DNA of 64,000 bases, from NCBI GenBank assembly GCA_934630375.1, contig CAKTVQ010000003.1, forward strand, positions 67,672 to 131,671, in the 5' to 3' direction. The stretch is from an uncultured Collinsella sp. (GTDB lineage Bacteria; Actinomycetota; Coriobacteriia; Coriobacteriales; Coriobacteriaceae). The notes beneath the pieces are model-generated. The model was not told where the DNA came from. It saw only the letters and a program-made list of their open reading frames with translations, and made no database searches. Positions 57,583 through 64,000 of this stretch are shown in pieces; within the stretch, counting starts at the first letter, position 1, and each line of letters opens with the position of its first letter. Made by a program: the position numbers and the translations under genes.

Positions 57583-58926
57583 ATGTTCGACAAAGTGCTC
57601 ATCGCCAACCGCGGCGAAGTCGCGGTCCGTGTTATCCGCGCGTGCCGTGATATGGGCATCAAGACCGTCGCCGTCTACTCCACGGCCGATGCGGACGCGC
57701 TACACGTGCAGCTTGCCGACGAGGCGTATTGCATCGGCGGCCCGCGTCTTGCCGAGAGCTACCTCAACGACGATGCCGTGCTCACCTGTGCCGTAAAGTC
57801 GGGAGCTAAGGCAATTCATCCCGGCTATGGCTTTTTCTCCGAGAAGGCGAGCTTCGTGCGCGACTGCGACAAGTACGGTCTGGCGTTTGTCGGTCCTTCG
57901 GCCGAGGTGATCGACAGCATGGGCGACAAGGACGCCGCACGCCGAACGGCCGCTGCCGCGGGCGTACCCATCGTGCCGGGCTGCGATTTGCTCAAAAGCC
58001 CCGAGGAGGCGACAGCCGAGGCCGAGCGCATCGGCTGTCCCGTGCTCATCAAGGCGCGTGCCGGCGGTGGCGGTCGCGGTATTCGCAAGGTCGAGCGCGT
58101 GGAAGACGCGGCAAAGGCGTTCATCGAGGCGCGTGCCGAGGGCGAGGCCGTTTTTGGCGACGGCGAGTGCTACATGGAGAAGTTCGTCGCGCCGGCGCAT
58201 CACGTTGAGGTACAGATTATGGCCGATAAGCAGGGCCATGTGTTTTCGCTCGGTGAGCGCGAGTGCTCGGTGCAGCGCCGCAACCAAAAGCTGATCGAGG
58301 AGAGCCCCGCGCCGTGCCTCGACGGACGCGACGATATTCGTGCCCGTATGCACAAGGCGGCGCGCGACTTGGCTCGTGCCGTCGGTTATGAGGGCGCCGG
58401 CACCATTGAGTTTTTGTACTCAGATGACGGCAATTTCTACTTTATGGAAATGAACACGCGCTTGCAGGTGGAGCATCCGGTTACAGAGTTTGTGACCGAT
58501 ACCGACTTGGTCAAGTGGCAGCTGCGCGTGGCAGCCGGCCAGCCTCTGCCCTTTGAGCAGGAGGACATGCCGGTGCGCAACCACGCCATGGAGTGCCGCA
58601 TCAATGCCGAAACGCCGGACTATCTGCCGTCGTGCGGAACGGTCACCGCGTTGCGTGTGCCGGGTGGCCCGCGCGTGCGCTGGGATTCCGCCATGTTTAC
58701 CGGTGCGAAAGTTCCGCCGTACTACGACTCCATGCTCGGCAAGCTCATCGTGTGTGCGCCCACGCGTGACGGCGCCATTCGCAAGATGCGCTCGGCCCTA
58801 GGCGAGCTCGTGATTGAGGGCGTGAGCGAAAACAGCGAGCTTCAGCTCGACGTGCTGGCAAACGACGAGTTCTTGTCGGGCATGTATCACACCGATCTGA
58901 TGGGGCATCTCTATGCTGATGAATAG
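57583..58926 (+). CDS. accC: Biotin carboxylase of acetyl-CoA carboxylase
   Basis: The 447-residue ATP-grasp enzyme begins MFDKVLIANRGEVAVRVIRACRDMGI and contains KARAGGGGRGIRKV (ATP lid), EKFVAPAHHVEVQ and MEMNTRLQVEHPVTE. It carboxylates the biotin on AccB. AAGGAAGG precedes the ATG. It overlaps accDA by 14 bases. Confidence 0.97.
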   Translation: MFDKVLIANRGEVAVRVIRACRDMGIKTVAVYSTADADALHVQLADEAYCIGGPRLAESYLNDDAVLTCAVKSGAKAIHPGYGFFSEKASFVRDCDKYGLAFVGPSAEVIDSMGDKDAARRTAAAAGVPIVPGCDLLKSPEEATAEAERIGCPVLIKARAGGGGRGIRKVERVEDAAKAFIEARAEGEAVFGDGECYMEKFVAPAHHVEVQIMADKQGHVFSLGERECSVQRRNQKLIEESPAPCLDGRDDIRARMHKAARDLARAVGYEGAGTIEFLYSDDGNFYFMEMNTRLQVEHPVTEFVTDTDLVKWQLRVAAGQPLPFEQEDMPVRNHAMECRINAETPDYLPSCGTVTALRVPGGPRVRWDSAMFTGAKVPPYYDSMLGKLIVCAPTRDGAIRKMRSALGELVIEGVSENSELQLDVLANDEFLSGMYHTDLMGHLYADE

Positions 58927-60637
58927 GAAAGCGAAGACGGTCAACGTCCTCGAGGGGCCGATGACCGAGTCATGCGCCGAGTTTCCCGCGCGCCACGTGT
59001 TTATCAAGTGCCCGGAGTGCCGCCGTGTGATCGATGAGGCACGCCTGCACGACAACCTCGAGGTGTGCCCCCGTTGCGGCAAGCATTTTCGCGTGAGCGG
59101 GCGCGACCGTATGCGCATGACGGTCGACGAGGGCACGTTTGAGGAATGGGATGCTAATCTGGCGTCGGAGGACTTCCTCTCGTTTCCCGGTTATGCCGAC
59201 AAACTCAAGAGCGTGAGCGAGCGTTCGGGCGAGCGCGATGCCGTTGTGTGCGGCAGGGGCAAAATCTGCGGCTGCGATACCGCGCTCTTCTTTATGGACG
59301 CCAACTTTATGATGGGCTCGATGGGCTCCGTGGTGGGCGAAAAGATCTGTCGCACATTTGAGCGTGCGACCGAGCTGGGATTGCCAGTTGTCGGCTTTAC
59401 CGTTTCGGGCGGCGCGCGCATGCAAGAGGGCGTGACCTCGCTTATGCAGATGGCCAAGATTTCTGCGGCGGTTAGGCGCCACAGCGAGGCGGGCGGCCTG
59501 TACATCACGGTGCTCACCGATCCCACGACCGGAGGCGTAACCGCGAGCTTTGCCATGGAGGGCGACATTATCCTGGCCGAGCCCGATGCCCTGACAGCAT
59601 TTGCCGGCCCGCGCGTGATCGAGCAGAACATGCACAAGCGTCTGCCCAAGGGATTCCAGCGTTCCGAGTTTTTGCTGGAGCACGGCTTTTGCGATGCCGT
59701 TGTTCCGCGTGGTGAGATTGCGCTCACGGTAGGCGAGCTGCTGGCGCTGCACGAAGGGCACGCGCCTGGTCTGGGGGCTCCGCACGAGATCGTGCATACA
59801 GGTCGCCGCGGCAAAAAGCTGGGACACTTGTTTAAGCGCTCGGCGGCACCAAAAACCGCGCTCGAGATTGTCAAGCAGGCCCGCTCGGCAGATCGCGCCA
59901 CGGCAGGCGAGATGATCTCGTTGGGTCTCGATGGATTCGTAGAGCTGCACGGCGACCGCTACTTTGGCGACGATGCTGCCGTGGTGGGCGGCATCGGCTG
60001 GAAAGACGGGCGACCCGTGACGGTTATCGCCATCGAGCGCGGTACCACGACCAAAGAGCGCATGCGTCGCAACTTTGGTATGGCACATCCCGAGGGCTAC
60101 CGCAAGGCACGTCGCCTGATGCACCAAGCCGAGAAATTTGGTCGGCCGGTTCTGTGCCTGGTTGATACTTCGGGCGCGTTTTGCGGCATCGGTGCCGAGG
60201 AGCGCGGCCAGGGCGAGGCGATTGCCCAGAATCTCATGGAGATGAGCGGCCTTAAGACGCCGATTGTCTCGGTGGTGACAGGCGAGGGCGGCTCTGGTGG
60301 CGCGCTGGCGCTGTCCGTGGCCGACCGCATCCTGATGCTCTCAAGCTCGGCCTATTCGGTCGTGAGCCCCGAGGCCTGTGCGTCGATCCTGTGGAAGGAT
60401 ACCGAGCGCGCGAATGAGGCCGCTGAGGCGCTTAAGCTCACGGCCCCCGATCTGTTGGCGCTCGGCATCATCGACGGCATTGTTGACGATAGGGGCCTGT
60501 CGCATGAGGAGATCGCCGGTGTCGTCATGTCCTCGGCATTTGATGCCTTCGATACGCTTGGGCAGCTCGACGACGCGACCCTCACAAACCTCCGCTACGA
60601 AAAGTACCGCGCAATCGGTCAGTACCGCACGATGTGA
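58913..60637 (+). CDS. accD: Fused acetyl-CoA carboxylase carboxyltransferase beta-alpha
   Basis: In this 574-residue protein residues 1-285 form AccD, with the zinc ribbon CPECRRVI...CPRCG (about 35-60), SGGARMQEG and PTTGGVTASFA. After a linker (GRRGKKLGHLF, about 290), residues 305-574 form AccA, with ELHGDRYFGDDAAVVGGIG, RNFGMAHPEGYRKA and TGEGGSGGALAL. One chain thus provides both halves of the carboxyltransferase, made as separate proteins in most bacteria. It ends the fab/acc operon. Confidence 0.95.
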   Translation: MLMNRKAKTVNVLEGPMTESCAEFPARHVFIKCPECRRVIDEARLHDNLEVCPRCGKHFRVSGRDRMRMTVDEGTFEEWDANLASEDFLSFPGYADKLKSVSERSGERDAVVCGRGKICGCDTALFFMDANFMMGSMGSVVGEKICRTFERATELGLPVVGFTVSGGARMQEGVTSLMQMAKISAAVRRHSEAGGLYITVLTDPTTGGVTASFAMEGDIILAEPDALTAFAGPRVIEQNMHKRLPKGFQRSEFLLEHGFCDAVVPRGEIALTVGELLALHEGHAPGLGAPHEIVHTGRRGKKLGHLFKRSAAPKTALEIVKQARSADRATAGEMISLGLDGFVELHGDRYFGDDAAVVGGIGWKDGRPVTVIAIERGTTTKERMRRNFGMAHPEGYRKARRLMHQAEKFGRPVLCLVDTSGAFCGIGAEERGQGEAIAQNLMEMSGLKTPIVSVVTGEGGSGGALALSVADRILMLSSSAYSVVSPEACASILWKDTERANEAAEALKLTAPDLLALGIIDGIVDDRGLSHEEIAGVVMSSAFDAFDTLGQLDDATLTNLRYEKYRAIGQYRTM

Positions 60638-60664
60638 CGAAGGGACAGTCCGCATGTCACATTG
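60632..60664 (+). repeat. Repeat flanking the orphan EIIC gene, left copy
   Basis: AAGGGACAGTCCGCATG followed by TCACATT (60640-60663) matches AAGGGGCAGTCCCGCATGGC at 61904 at roughly 20 of 24 positions. The left copy also forms a hairpin ATGTGAC/GTCACAT (60632-60638 with 60656-60662). Confidence 0.5.
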
Positions 60665-60677
60665 GGAAAGGCGTTCC

Positions 60678-61892
60678 ATGTCACAAGTTTCTAACACCTC
60701 GTTTACAACGACGGTTTCATCAAACGTCATGGCCGTGGTGGACTATCTGTCCAAAAGCATGATGTCGGCGCTGCCGTTTATTGTCTGCGCGGCGTTGTTC
60801 CGCACCGTCGCTGTCATTATGGGCGAAGGCATGCTGGGCCTGTGGTCTGCCGATTCCGATATCTATCGCCTGTTTTACAGCTGGCTGTATAACGCTGGCT
60901 ATTACTTTTTGCCCATCTATCTTGGTTGGGCCGCTGCCCGCCAGCTCGGTTGCTCGGAGCAGCTGGGCATGATGCTGGGCGGCGTATTGATTGTGCCCGA
61001 TCTGCTTAAGCTCGTTGATGCCGCATCGACGACGGGGGCATCGATGACTTTCGTGTATGGTCTACTTCCCGCGCCGGTTAACGATTACACGACGACTGTT
61101 ATTCCGGTTCTCATCTCGGTGCCCGTGCTATGGCAGGTGGAGCGTTTCTTTAAGCGCACTATCCCTCAGGCTGTGGCGTTTTCTTTTGTACCGTTTGCAA
61201 CCATGCTTGTCATGGTTCCGGTGTCGCTGTGTGTTACGGCGCCGGCAGGCAGCTATCTGGGCATGCTGTTGGGACAGCTTATGTTTATGCTTGGCAATTC
61301 CGGTGGCATCGTGTCGCTGCTCACGCTCATGGGGCTTGCCGCGGGCTGGGAGTTTCTTAAGATCGCGGGTGTCAGCAACGTTGTCCTATCGCTCGCCTAT
61401 GCGCAGTTTATGAGTGTGGGAACGGATTCGTGCATCCTGATCGCCGCGACGATGGCAACGTTCGCCGTTTGGGGTATGCCCTTTGGCGCGTCGCTCCGCG
61501 TTGCGGATAAGGACGAGAAGGCGCTCATGCTGGGCTATTCAATCTCGGGTGTTCTTGGCGGCGTAAGCGAGCCGGCGCTGTACGGTTGCGGCTTTAAATA
61601 TGGCAGGTGCCTGACGTGCATGGCCATTGGCGGCGCCGTCGGAGGCCTTGTTGCGGCCGTGGGCCACGTTACGGCCTATACCATCGGCATGACGAACGTC
61701 CTCATGGTCATTGGCTTTGCCACGGGCGGCATCTCGAACCTGCTGTGGTGCTGCGCTGCCGGCAGTGTGGCATTTGCGGTGTCTGCGGCGCTGAGCTACT
61801 GCTTTGGCGTGGTGCCGGCGAAGGGACAGGCGGCAGAAGACGGGGCCGATTCGCGCGAAACCTCGAAGAGCACGGCCGAAGCAAGCGCATAA
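60678..61892 (+). CDS. Orphan PTS EIIC membrane protein
   Basis: This 404-residue protein has about ten transmembrane helices and is homologous to the EIIC domain of the glucose/beta-glucoside PTS, with the motif GVSEPALYGCGFKYGR and a hydrophilic C-terminal tail. It has no EIIB domain with its phospho-Cys and no EIIA. A partner EIIB must be elsewhere, or it acts without phosphorylation. It follows accDA by 40 bases. ATG 60654 is an in-frame alternative start, but GGGAAAGG is spaced for 60678. Short related repeats flank it. Confidence 0.85.
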   Translation: MSQVSNTSFTTTVSSNVMAVVDYLSKSMMSALPFIVCAALFRTVAVIMGEGMLGLWSADSDIYRLFYSWLYNAGYYFLPIYLGWAAARQLGCSEQLGMMLGGVLIVPDLLKLVDAASTTGASMTFVYGLLPAPVNDYTTTVIPVLISVPVLWQVERFFKRTIPQAVAFSFVPFATMLVMVPVSLCVTAPAGSYLGMLLGQLMFMLGNSGGIVSLLTLMGLAAGWEFLKIAGVSNVVLSLAYAQFMSVGTDSCILIAATMATFAVWGMPFGASLRVADKDEKALMLGYSISGVLGGVSEPALYGCGFKYGRCLTCMAIGGAVGGLVAAVGHVTAYTIGMTNVLMVIGFATGGISNLLWCCAAGSVAFAVSAALSYCFGVVPAKGQAAEDGADSRETSKSTAEASA

Positions 61893-61903
61893 ATCGATCG
61901 ACA

Positions 61904-61929
61904 AAGGGGCAGTCCCGCATGGCGCATTC
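61904..61929 (+). repeat. Repeat flanking the orphan EIIC gene, right copy
   Basis: AAGGGGCAGTCCCGCATGGC followed by GCATT lies 11 bases after the EIIC stop and resembles 60640-60663. It directly precedes the terminator. Confidence 0.45.
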
Positions 61930-61930
61930 C

Positions 61931-61964
61931 AAGGTCGTGGCCCGTGTGGGTTGCGGCCTTTTTG
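61931..61964 (+). terminator. Terminator after the orphan EIIC gene
   Basis: AAGGTCGTGGCCC (61931-61943) pairs with GGGTTGCGGCCTT (61948-61960), with four G-U pairs and the loop GTGT, then TTTG. Confidence 0.75.
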
Positions 61965-62043
61965 TATCTGTGGGGCAAAGTGGCTACACTACAATCCGTT
62001 TGAGCAATAGATATATAGGTAGTACCGTGGGGGGCGGATGTAG

Positions 62044-63198
62044 ATGGTCGAGTGGATTGTTAAGCGTGCGCAGGGCGACCGTGCGCGCGTGGGCACGTTG
62101 ACGGGCGTGGTGTGTATTCTCGCCAATGTGGCACTATGCGCTGCGAAGGGCGTAATTGGCGTGCTGTCGGGATCGGTTTCGATTGTGGCGGACGCCATGA
62201 ATAATCTGTCCGATGCTAGCTCGAACATCGTGAGCGTGCTTGGCTTTAAGCTGGCGGGCAAGCCAGCAGACCCCGAGCATCCTTACGGCCATGGCCGCTA
62301 CGAGTATCTCTCGGGTCTGGTTGTGGCGGCGCTCGTGCTGCTTATTGGCATCGAACTGGTGAAGTCCTCGGTGGAGCGTATCGTCAACCCGGAGCCTGTC
62401 GAGTTCTCGCTTGCCCTGGTGGCAGTCCTGGCACTTTCGATGGTTGTAAAGCTGTGGATGGCGGCCCTCAACCAAAAGCTCGGTGACCGCATTGAGTCCG
62501 AGACGTTGCATGCGACCGCTCAGGATTCCAAAAACGATGTCCTAGCCACGGGCGCCGTGCTGGCGTGCGCGATTGTTTCCCAGGTGACGCATATCAATCT
62601 TGACGCATGGGTCGGCCTTGCCGTTGGCGCCTATATCGGCTGGAGTGGTTTTGAGCTCATCCAGGATACGGTGAGCCCGCTTTTGGGCCAGGCGCCCGAT
62701 CCCAAGCTGGTCAAACATATCCGAGACAAGATCATGAGCTACCCCGGCGTTTTGGGCGTCCACGACCTTATGGTTCACGATTACGGTCCGGGCAGGAAGT
62801 TTGCAAGTGCGCACGCCGAGATGGCGGCCGAGGCCAGCCCGCTGGAAAGTCACGACACGCTCGATAACATCGAGCAGTCGTTTAGGAACGAAGACGGCAT
62901 GATCGTCACGCTCCATTACGACCCCATCGTGACCGACGATCCAAAGGAAGCGAGCATGCGTCTGCGCATCAACGCTATGGCTCAAGAGGTCGATAGCCGC
63001 CTCTCGATCCACGACCTACGCTGTGTTCCGGGCCCCACGCATACCAACGTGATCTTTGACTGCGTACGTCCCTCGGATTTGGCGATGAGCGCCGAGGACC
63101 TGAAGCGCGCGCTGGCGAAACGGGTTGAATCGGAATATCCCAAGTCGGTCGCCAAGATCACGATCGACGAAGACTACGTAGGCCATACCCACGAGTAG
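62044..63198 (+). CDS. Cation diffusion facilitator family transporter
   Basis: The 384-residue protein has six N-terminal transmembrane helices with the metal site SIVADAMNNLSDASSN in helix 2 and HATAQDSKNDVLATG in helix 5, then a cytosolic domain. HPYGHGRYEYLSG is typical of CDF proteins. The C-terminal extension (about 290-384) is longer than in minimal CDFs and ends DYVGHTHE. It exports Zn2+, Mn2+ or Fe2+ in exchange for protons; the metal cannot be decided, since the helix motifs here are N/D and D/D rather than the zinc HxxxD pair. Confidence 0.93.
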   Translation: MVEWIVKRAQGDRARVGTLTGVVCILANVALCAAKGVIGVLSGSVSIVADAMNNLSDASSNIVSVLGFKLAGKPADPEHPYGHGRYEYLSGLVVAALVLLIGIELVKSSVERIVNPEPVEFSLALVAVLALSMVVKLWMAALNQKLGDRIESETLHATAQDSKNDVLATGAVLACAIVSQVTHINLDAWVGLAVGAYIGWSGFELIQDTVSPLLGQAPDPKLVKHIRDKIMSYPGVLGVHDLMVHDYGPGRKFASAHAEMAAEASPLESHDTLDNIEQSFRNEDGMIVTLHYDPIVTDDPKEASMRLRINAMAQEVDSRLSIHDLRCVPGPTHTNVIFDCVRPSDLAMSAEDLKRALAKRVESEYPKSVAKITIDEDYVGHTHE

Positions 63199-63237
63199 GG
63201 CTGTGCCAGCAAAGCGAGTTATACAGAAGGGGAGAGC

Positions 63238-63864
63238 ATGAAGCGTCTATATTTACTCCGCCACGGTCAGACAGAATTCAACGTTAAAAAGCTCGTCCAG
63301 GGCCGCTGCGATTCTCCGTTGACCGATCTGGGCCGCAAACAAGCGGGAATGGCAGCCGCATGGCTCAAAGCCCACGGCGTCGTCCCCGACAAAGTGGTCT
63401 CTTCGCCCTTAGGCCGAGCCATGGACACGGCTCAGCTCGTCGCATGCGAGCTCCTCGGCCCGGACACAGCAGTCGAGCCCTGCGAAGGCATCATCGAGCG
63501 CAGCTACGGCACCTTCGAAGAAGGCCCACACGACGCCCTGCCCACCGACGTCTGGGATCCGGGCGAGGACTTGGTCCCCTTTGGCGGAGAAGGAAGCCGC
63601 GCGCTGCAGGAGCGCATGGTAGGCACCCTCACCAATCTCATGGGCGCCGAGGGCATCGAAACCCTCCTAGCAGTAAGCCACGGCAGTGCCAGCCGCCAAT
63701 TCATCAAGGCTGCAGCCCCAGAGGGCTTCGAGCTCCCAACAAAACTCCCCAACTGCGCCATCATGATCTTCGATTTCGATGAGGCAAAGCCACAAGCAGA
63801 AGGTGAACCGTCCCAATGCAAGTTCACCCTCCAGCAAATAGTGGACCCCCAACAAAGTCATTAG
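63238..63864 (+). CDS. Histidine phosphatase family protein (phosphoglycerate mutase-like)
   Basis: The 208-residue protein has the catalytic LRHGQTEFN (H9), PLGRAMDTA, ERSYGTFE and the second His in VSHGSASRQF. It belongs to the histidine phosphatase superfamily; the substrate may be phosphoglycerate or another phosphoester. GGGGAG precedes ATG 63238. From about residue 40 the codons are mostly A- or C-ending, unlike the preceding CDF gene. Confidence 0.9.
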   Translation: MKRLYLLRHGQTEFNVKKLVQGRCDSPLTDLGRKQAGMAAAWLKAHGVVPDKVVSSPLGRAMDTAQLVACELLGPDTAVEPCEGIIERSYGTFEEGPHDALPTDVWDPGEDLVPFGGEGSRALQERMVGTLTNLMGAEGIETLLAVSHGSASRQFIKAAAPEGFELPTKLPNCAIMIFDFDEAKPQAEGEPSQCKFTLQQIVDPQQSH

Positions 63865-63935
63865 CCTGAACGAGCAGAGTTAAGCAGACATCAACGTGTC
63901 GTCTCCCGAGCTTGGCAGAGGGGCGGCGAAATATA

Positions 63936-64000
63936 TTAAGTTTGTCGCGAGTTCCGCACGCAAAGGAAAGCACTTAATGTGCTTTCCGTCTTGCGCAGGA
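63936..64000. repeat. Family-1 inverted-repeat element, copy C (cut by window end)
   Basis: The last 65 bases are identical to 46661-46725 of copy B, including TTCCGCACGC, GCACTTAATGTGC and the start of GCAGGACT. Identity stops at 63936; the preceding GCGGCGAAATATA differs from copy B, so the outer arm is different. The right arm lies beyond the window. Confidence 0.8.

Noticed and set aside
54639..57662. Long minus-strand frame opposite fabG-fabF-accB-fabZ
   Set aside because: Same codon-bias shadow effect, with histidine/arginine-rich composition and no ribosome site.

Overview
The window looks like chromosomal DNA of a high-GC Actinomycetota gut commensal, most probably a Collinsella-like member of the Coriobacteriia. 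This is inferred from composition, the actinobacterial-type coiled-coil insert in RpoC, the str/rpo gene layout and the carbohydrate gene set; no database search was possible. Almost everything is housekeeping or metabolic. I see no prophage, CRISPR array or transposase.

Layout. 1-2.9 kb: end of tuf, rpmG, tRNA-Trp, secE, nusG, rplK, rplA. 3-15 kb, mostly minus strand: a phosphoesterase plus cytosolic BMP-fold protein pair, an MscS channel, a wall-anchored 5'-nucleotidase, a TrpXYZ-like ABC importer, a WYL regulator, asnS and a stand-alone PTS EIIA. 15-22 kb, plus strand: an alpha/beta hydrolase, a FeoA-FeoB fusion, an MFS exporter, a GH13 enzyme and a DNA glycosylase. 22.6-31.6 kb: a glucuronide locus with a divergent AraC regulator, PTS EIIBC, beta-glucuronidase, fructuronate reductase, mannonate dehydratase and uronate isomerase, which together lead to 2-keto-3-deoxygluconate. 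32-36 kb: an aminotransferase, rplJ-rplL behind an L10 leader with attenuator, and galU. 36.6-44.6 kb: rpoB-rpoC. 44.9-46.4 kb: an ECF sigma factor with a membrane partner. 47-50.4 kb: rpsL-rpsG-fusA-rpsJ. 50.5-60.6 kb: birA divergent from a complete FAS-II/acetyl-CoA carboxylase operon (fabH, acpP, fabK, fabD, fabG, fabF, accB, fabZ, accC, fused accDA). 60.7-63.9 kb: an orphan PTS EIIC, a CDF cation exporter and a histidine phosphatase.

The most unusual material is non-coding. Family 1 is a large inverted-repeat element (33641-33855, 46633-46773, and 63936 to the window end) with a fixed core, including a CACTTAATGTG apex, inside long outer arms. The arm sequences differ between copies, yet each remains self-complementary. 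Family 2 (16161-16299 and 44583-44726) has a fixed lead hairpin and fixed single-stranded motifs, and two stems that covary. Family 3 is three minus-strand hairpins with a CAAAGG/CCTTTG stem that abut stop codons and probably act as terminators. Such compensatory change is what is expected of selected RNA or DNA secondary structure.

Among proteins, RpoC carries a C-terminal helix-hairpin-helix module resembling the alpha-subunit CTD, followed by an acidic tail. The glucuronide locus pairs a PTS permease with an ordinary beta-glucuronidase, although glucuronic acid has no C6 hydroxyl to phosphorylate.
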